From JAAFJU01 sp043764895 (lineage in GTDB: Bacteria > Cyanobacteriota > Cyanobacteriia > Leptolyngbyales > Leptolyngbyaceae), in the NCBI GenBank assembly GCA_043764895.1, contig JAYUJY010000065.1, positions 1 to 35,895 on the forward strand: 35,895 bases of DNA, in the 5' to 3' direction. The first letter of the stretch is position 1. Each line of letters opens with the position of its first letter. The notes beneath the pieces were generated by a model. The model did not search any database. It saw nothing but the letters and a program-made list of their open reading frames with translations, and was not told the DNA's origin. The position numbers were made by a program, and so were the translations under genes. This document shows, piece after piece, positions 32,052 to 35,895 of this stretch.

Positions 32052-32231
32052 ATGGATGTATTACCCTTAGAACTCAGCCTAGAGCAACAGTTTCATCTGA
32101 AAAAGTATGAGCATCAAGTCACCGACCTAAGCCAAAAACAGGCTCAAGAGTTTTTAGTCGAAGCGTTTCGGCAACTCATGATAAAAGACAATGCAATACG
32201 GTCATTAATGAAATCTGGGTTTGGATTTTAA
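32052..32231 (+). CDS. nblA: Phycobilisome degradation protein NblA
   Basis: 59 residues: MDVLPLELSLEQQFHLKKYE, then DLSQKQAQEFLVEAFRQLM and a short basic end. This is the NblA pattern (LSLEQQF...VxxLSxxQAQxFLxxxxxQLM). NblA dimers bind phycobiliproteins and bring in the Clp protease to dismantle the antenna during nitrogen, sulfur or light stress. AAAGGAG lies just upstream of the ATG. Short genes of this kind are easily missed. It sits between hli and a small membrane-protein run, consistent with a stress cluster. Confidence 0.93.
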   Translation: MDVLPLELSLEQQFHLKKYEHQVTDLSQKQAQEFLVEAFRQLMIKDNAIRSLMKSGFGF

Positions 32232-32282
32232 TGACTTTTATACCCAGACTAAAACATACCACATCACCTTAGGAGTATTATC

Positions 32283-32954
32283 ATGACCTACATCAATAGA
32301 CCCACTGACCGCCCTGCTGACTACGCGACCGATCGGACTGAATCTGTAGCAGTTACCAACTATCACGATCAAGTTCGGTGGGGTCCAATTGTTGCAGGAC
32401 TAATGATTGCGTTGAGCACGCAGCTTGTGTTAAGTGCCTTTGGTGCGGCGATCGGCTTAACCAGTATTGGTGACTCAGGCGCGCCTCGAACTGAAGCACC
32501 AGGGGTCGGGACAAACATTGGCATCTGGGCCATTATTAGTCTTCTCTTTTCTTTGTTTGCTGGAGGATGGATCACAGGCCGGACTTCTGGACGAATGAAC
32601 CGAACCACGGCATTGTTGAATGGAGCTATTCTGTGGGCTTCCACACTTGCCCTCAGCGCTTGGCTTTTATCAAGTGGCGTTTCTGGAGCTTTTGGAGTAG
32701 CTGCATCTAACGCTGGAAACATTGTGAATCAAGTCCAACAAAGCGCTCCCATTAATGTTCCAGGAACAGCAGTTCAGCCCAATGCTCCCCTTAATACTCC
32801 TACCATCTCAGCCCAGCAAACGCGTGACATCGCGGCTAATGCAGCCAAAGTTAGTTGGTCCTTTGTGTTTGGATCGCTTTTAGGATTGACGGCTGCTCTA
32901 CTTGGAGCATCCACAGGTTTCCGTCATCTTAGAAACACATCTGCTGATATCTAG
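32283..32954 (+). CDS. Four-helix cyanobacterial membrane protein of unknown function
   Basis: 223 residues. A polar start (~1-30) is followed by hydrophobic segments near 32-60 (WGPIVAGLMIALSTQLVLSA), 75-98 (IGIWAIISLLFSLFAGGWIT), 110-130 (ALLNGAILWASTLALSAWLL) and 190-210 (VSWSFVFGSLLGLTAALLGA). A polar Gln/Asn/Pro-rich loop lies between the last two. Such proteins are common in cyanobacteria as permease-like hypotheticals. AGGAG precedes the ATG. It lies 51 bases after nblA and may share its transcript. I cannot assign a function. Confidence 0.75.
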   Translation: MTYINRPTDRPADYATDRTESVAVTNYHDQVRWGPIVAGLMIALSTQLVLSAFGAAIGLTSIGDSGAPRTEAPGVGTNIGIWAIISLLFSLFAGGWITGRTSGRMNRTTALLNGAILWASTLALSAWLLSSGVSGAFGVAASNAGNIVNQVQQSAPINVPGTAVQPNAPLNTPTISAQQTRDIAANAAKVSWSFVFGSLLGLTAALLGASTGFRHLRNTSADI

Positions 32955-32981
32955 GTGATATTTAAGCGGTGATATTTAAGC
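32954..32981 (+). repeat. 14-base perfect tandem duplication
   Basis: GGTGATATTTAAGC occurs twice in a row directly at the end of the preceding membrane-protein gene. It is another TTAAG-containing short tandem repeat like those at 5855 and 29986. Confidence 0.6.
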
Positions 32982-33030
32982 GGCTTATCTTGAAACAAGA
33001 CTTAGGCGCAACTCACTGGAGAACTTGAAA

Positions 33031-33348
33031 ATGAAGTCAACTGCTGAACTATTGGCACCCCTTCAAGCGAACTATGAACGTTTGAAGGTTCAGGCTTACA
33101 AGTTGGACTTAGGGCTAACGACTCGTTACGGCGATCGCTACAGCAACCTAAAATCCAAAGTTACCAATACCAAAACTTGGTATGAAAAGGCAACCTCTGA
33201 GGCCCGATCGAGCGGCACTATTCCACTAGAAGAACGACAAACAGCAACTCGTCTTCGATCGGCTAATGCTGGAGCAAGTGCTGCTCGCAGGGAACAGGTT
33301 ATCAAACAAAAAGTCAGAGAATTGTGGCAGAACATCAGAAGCCGCTAG
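33031..33348 (+). CDS. Small basic helical protein, unknown function
   Basis: 105 residues from the ATG at 33031, chosen because GGAG lies nine bases before it; a TTG two codons earlier would leave only three bases. It is rich in Lys/Arg/Gln: LLAPLQANYERLKVQAYKLD, then KVTNTKTWYEKATSEAR and a charged end. No membrane segment or known domain. It resembles small hypothetical proteins found near stress genes in cyanobacteria. Same-strand neighbours lie on both sides. Confidence 0.65.
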   Translation: MKSTAELLAPLQANYERLKVQAYKLDLGLTTRYGDRYSNLKSKVTNTKTWYEKATSEARSSGTIPLEERQTATRLRSANAGASAARREQVIKQKVRELWQNIRSR

Positions 33349-33414
33349 ATCGACATCATAGCTCTTCTTACATTGTCAACTCTGACCTGTGCTCTATATC
33401 AACCTCTAGTTTGT

Positions 33415-33442
33415 AGACAAAATGCCCCCTTAAGTTTTGTCT
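33415..33442 (+). terminator. AGACAAAA / TTTTGTCT hairpin
   Basis: Perfect 8-base arms at 33415-33422 and 33435-33442 around a 12-base C-rich loop. The 3' arm begins with a four-T run, so it may terminate the preceding transcript. It lies 42 bases before the Pmp3-family gene start. Confidence 0.4.
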
Positions 33443-33483
33443 CTTAATTAGATCTCCGTCAACTATACCCATGGCTTATCCGC

Positions 33484-33696
33484 ATGAAATCACTACACCT
33501 TCTACTCGCTATCCTTCTTCCCCCTGTGGGTGTCTTTATGGCATTCGGGGTGGGTTCGACGCTATTTATTAACATTGGGCTGACTCTACTGGGTTGGATT
33601 CCAGGCATCATTCATGCCGTATGGGCGATCGTTAAACAAGATCAAGCCAGATCCCTAGGTGAATCCGTCTACGAAAATGACTCTGTTTACAAGTAG
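33484..33696 (+). CDS. YqaE/Pmp3-family membrane protein
   Basis: 70 residues. Two hydrophobic helices (LLLAILLPPVGVFMAFGVGS, ~6-25; LFINIGLTLLGWIPGIIHAV, ~27-46) with the family signature LLPPVGVF...GW.PG..HA.W. Pmp3 proteins are tiny plasma-membrane proteolipids tied to salt, cold and membrane-potential stress. The family signature is complete; the polar tail (~47-70) is longer than in most bacterial members. It is next to the holin-like gene in the stress-type block. Confidence 0.9.
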   Translation: MKSLHLLLAILLPPVGVFMAFGVGSTLFINIGLTLLGWIPGIIHAVWAIVKQDQARSLGESVYENDSVYK

Positions 33697-33748
33697 GCGT
33701 AACTAATTTAAGCAGACCCAAAATTGATTTAATTCAGGTGGTAACAGC

Positions 33749-34141
33749 ATGAACATGAATATTGTTGGCTTTCTGGTTACGACGATCGCGACAGCATTGG
33801 GATTATTAATTGTTGATTTGGCCGTTCCCGGCGTTGACATTGCTAACTTCCCAGCAGCTATGCTAGCGGCAGTTGCAGTTGGGGCGGTCAATTCTTTCAT
33901 CCGACCGATTCTTTCTGTCCTCTCCCTTCCCGTCAATTTTTTGAGCCTAGGTTTGTTCTCATTTATCGTGAATGGTTTTTGCTTTTGGCTAGCGTCGCTG
34001 TTTGTCCCTGGCTTTGTCGTGAGTGGACCGTTGGCATTCATTTTTGGACCCGTTATCTTGTCGTTTGCAAGCACGTTCCTGAATAACTACTTTGCAGAAA
34101 AAAAGATTGGTTCGACGTCTTCATTGACCACACCCCAGTAA
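33749..34141 (+). CDS. YvlD / phage-holin-IV superfamily membrane protein
   Basis: 130 residues with four hydrophobic helices (~5-27 GFLVTTIATALGLLIVDLAV, ~36-55, ~65-85, ~95-118). The repeated pattern is AVGAVNSFIRPILSVLSLPV and GLFSFIVNGFCFWLASLFVP, typical of the DUF4149-unrelated, holin-IV-like YvlD family. Despite the name these are not phage lysis genes; YvlD-type members belong to envelope-stress operons in Bacillus. GGTGG precedes the ATG. It follows the Pmp3 gene by 52 bases. Confidence 0.85.
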   Translation: MNMNIVGFLVTTIATALGLLIVDLAVPGVDIANFPAAMLAAVAVGAVNSFIRPILSVLSLPVNFLSLGLFSFIVNGFCFWLASLFVPGFVVSGPLAFIFGPVILSFASTFLNNYFAEKKIGSTSSLTTPQ

Positions 34142-34189
34142 GAAGTGCCATTGTTTAGAATTATCCCCACAACGCCCCCCAAAATACCC

Positions 34190-35716
34190 ATGAACTCTCT
34201 AACAGGAAAACAGATTTCATTTTGGATCGATTCGGCTCCCGACACGACCTTTCCGGCCTTGAGCCATGATGTCATCGTTGATGTCGCGATCGTGGGGGGT
34301 GGGATTGCAGGGATAACGACCGCCAAGCTTCTCAAGAAAATGGGCAAAACCGTTGCGATCGTAGAGTCTAAGAAAATAGCAGAAGGCGTGAGCGGCCACA
34401 CAACGGCCAAAGTAACATCTCTCCATCAGCTTATCTACGCGGACTTGCTCAAGAATCTAGGACTTGAGAAAGCGACGGTTTATGCCGAGTCTAACCAAGC
34501 GGCCTTAGAACGCGTCGCAACGTTTGTTAAGGATGAACAGATTGACTGTGACTTTAGCCGTCGCAGTGCCTATACTTTTGCGGAATCCGAACAGGGTCTT
34601 GAGAACATTGAGCAAGAGTATAAAGCAGCTCTGAAATTGGGTCTCCCGGCTCATTTTGTTACTGACACATCGCTTCCCTTTTCAGTTACAGGTGCAGTTA
34701 GATTTGATCATCAAGCCCAGTTTCATCCTCGGAAATACTTACTTCATTTGGCTCAATCTATTCAGGGCGAGGGAAGCTATGTTTTTGAAGATACGAAGGT
34801 TACGAATGTCGAAGAAGAGAAGACTTTTTGCCAAGTTATGACCGATCGCGGTACGGTGATGGCCAAGAACGTAGTCATTGCGACGCATTTACCGATTCTA
34901 GATAGCGGACTCTTCTTTGCCAAGACTTCTCCAAAACGGTCTTATATCGTTGGCGCACGCATCAATCCGACCAGTGCTCCTGAAGGAATGTTCATTGGCA
35001 GCGGCAAATCTTACTTCTCCATTCGGACAACGCCCTCGCCCGATGGTTTATTGTTACTGGTCGGCGGCGGCGGTCATAAAGTCGGCGAAGTTTCTGATAC
35101 TGAAGAACAGTACCGAATGGTTGAAAACTACGTCCGCGATCGATTTGCCATTGAGACCTTTGACTATCGCTGGTCCACTCAAGACATGGTGTCCTGTGAT
35201 CAATTGCCCTATATTGGCCAACTCTCCCCCCATTCTCAAATCTACGTAGCGACTGGGTTTGGTCTATGGGGAATGACTAAGGGAACGCTATCTGGAATGA
35301 TTTTATCTGACTTGATCTTAGGTAACAATAATGCCTGGGCTAGTCTTTACGATTCTACTCGCTTGACTCCTTTAATCACCCCAAAGGCTGTCAAGCAAAC
35401 CATTAGCGTTGGGATGCATTGGGTGGGCGATCGGCTTAAGGGACTCAGTTCAACCGACAGTTCTCCCGCCCTGTCTGATGTTGCAATAGGTGAAGCCAAA
35501 CTGGTAACGGTCGATGGCGAAAAGATGGCCGCCTACCGGGACGATGATGGCGTTATGCATATCGTTTCAGCCGTCTGTTCTCACTTAGGCTGCATCGTGG
35601 CTTGGAACAACGCTGAGAAAAGCTGGGATTGTCCCTGTCATGGTTCTCGCTTCAACTGCCAAGGTGAAGTCTTGAATGCCCCAGCCGTTAAGGATTTAAA
35701 AGTGCATCACATCTAG
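34190..35716 (+). CDS. FAD-dependent oxidoreductase with C-terminal Rieske domain
   Basis: 508 residues from the ATG at 34190 (a GTG at 34145 would add 15 residues that do not look conserved). Residues ~20-390 are a D-amino-acid-oxidase-like flavoprotein with the FAD motif DVAIVGGGIAGITTAKLLKK and SGHTTAKVTSLHQL. Residues ~420-508 are a Rieske [2Fe-2S] domain with C463-S-H465 and C481-x-x-H484 as ligands and C468/C483 as the disulfide pair (CSHLGC and CPCHGSRFNCQGEV). The substrate is unknown; related fused proteins are widespread in bacteria. Last gene of the plus-strand block. Confidence 0.92.
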   Translation: MNSLTGKQISFWIDSAPDTTFPALSHDVIVDVAIVGGGIAGITTAKLLKKMGKTVAIVESKKIAEGVSGHTTAKVTSLHQLIYADLLKNLGLEKATVYAESNQAALERVATFVKDEQIDCDFSRRSAYTFAESEQGLENIEQEYKAALKLGLPAHFVTDTSLPFSVTGAVRFDHQAQFHPRKYLLHLAQSIQGEGSYVFEDTKVTNVEEEKTFCQVMTDRGTVMAKNVVIATHLPILDSGLFFAKTSPKRSYIVGARINPTSAPEGMFIGSGKSYFSIRTTPSPDGLLLLVGGGGHKVGEVSDTEEQYRMVENYVRDRFAIETFDYRWSTQDMVSCDQLPYIGQLSPHSQIYVATGFGLWGMTKGTLSGMILSDLILGNNNAWASLYDSTRLTPLITPKAVKQTISVGMHWVGDRLKGLSSTDSSPALSDVAIGEAKLVTVDGEKMAAYRDDDGVMHIVSAVCSHLGCIVAWNNAEKSWDCPCHGSRFNCQGEVLNAPAVKDLKVHHI

Positions 35717-35760
35717 TCAACCTTAGATCATCCTAAGACAGGATTTGAGGCACTAGTAAT

Positions 35761-35895
35761 ATGCGGCGTAAGTAAGCCCAGTATTGCAAACAATCCGGAT
35801 AATCAGACCTATTGATCTATTCTTCGTTGGGTTTGGGGCACAGCAAGCCATGCCCCTACGGTCTCTGGAAAGATAGATTTGTAGGGGCATGGCAC
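35761..35895 (+). repeat. ~160-bp repeat, copy 2 (cut by the window edge)
   Basis: It starts ATGCGGCGTAAGTAAGCCCA, then a variable ~40 bases, then TTCGTTGGGTTTGGGGCAC, GCCATGCCCCTACGGTCTC and TGTAGGGGCATGGCAC at the edge. It aligns along its length with the minus-strand reading of 6417-6575, so the element is at least 135 bases and its left part lies outside the terminal-type inverted repeats. Confidence 0.75.

Noticed and set aside
33749..34141. Holin-like protein as evidence for a prophage
   Set aside because: The YvlD/holin-IV superfamily is a chromosomal envelope-protein family, and no other phage gene is nearby.

Overview
The window reads as a chromosomal segment of a cyanobacterium. 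Three things support this: the very dense HIP1-type words (GCGATCGC/CGATCG) across almost the whole length, an NblA phycobilisome-degradation protein, and a high-light-inducible (Hli) chlorophyll-binding-like protein. A filamentous, Leptolyngbya-like genome is my guess from the gene families and the load of toxin-antitoxin genes and small repeats; no rRNA or marker gene in the window fixes the genus. I see no tRNA, rRNA, CRISPR array or full-length transposase.

Layout. 1-1294: relics and small modules. These are an antitoxin-like gene fused by deletion to the tail of a DUF6516 partner, then a DUF6883/DUF4926 pair. 1438-6394: a cold-shock/DUF1294 membrane protein, an aspartoacylase-type zinc hydrolase, a PstS-like binding domain joined to two DUF4912 domains, and a DUF937 protein. 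6417-9918: a TIR-bearing repeat, lipoyl synthase (minus strand), a response regulator and a Tat-exported PhoD phosphatase. 9969-11975: an aspartic-protease-like gene followed by a graveyard (deleted restriction-like gene, gene scrap, broken vapC with its antitoxin between 34-bp direct repeats, a pentapeptide stub). 12080-17859: an ExbD-ExbB / TonB / outer-membrane receptor locus with a Uma2 gene inside it.

18275-25618 is the accessory heart of the window. An unknown 356-aa protein is followed by a 906-aa MmeI-like type IIG restriction-modification enzyme. Downstream of the enzyme, its last ~40-60 codons recur three more times as direct repeats. Each of the three intervals between repeats is filled by one different toxin-antitoxin pair (ParDE; VapBC, whose toxin is broken by an 89-bp MITE with TA target duplication; an intact VapBC). 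The order RM - TA - RM tail - TA - RM tail - TA - RM tail suggests stepwise accretion of addiction cassettes at the 3' end of a restriction gene.

26312-29407 (minus strand) is a compact three-gene cluster: a type III polyketide synthase with an intact Cys-His-Asn triad, a SAM methyltransferase and a FAD-dependent oxidoreductase, with the last two translationally coupled. 29799-35716 (all plus strand) is a stress-flavoured block: a PRC-barrel protein with LEA-like repeats, Hli with a structured leader, NblA (only 59 aa), several small membrane proteins (Pmp3 family, YvlD/holin-IV-like), and a FAD oxidoreductase with a C-terminal Rieske domain. The right edge cuts a second copy of the ~160-bp repeat seen at 6417-6575.
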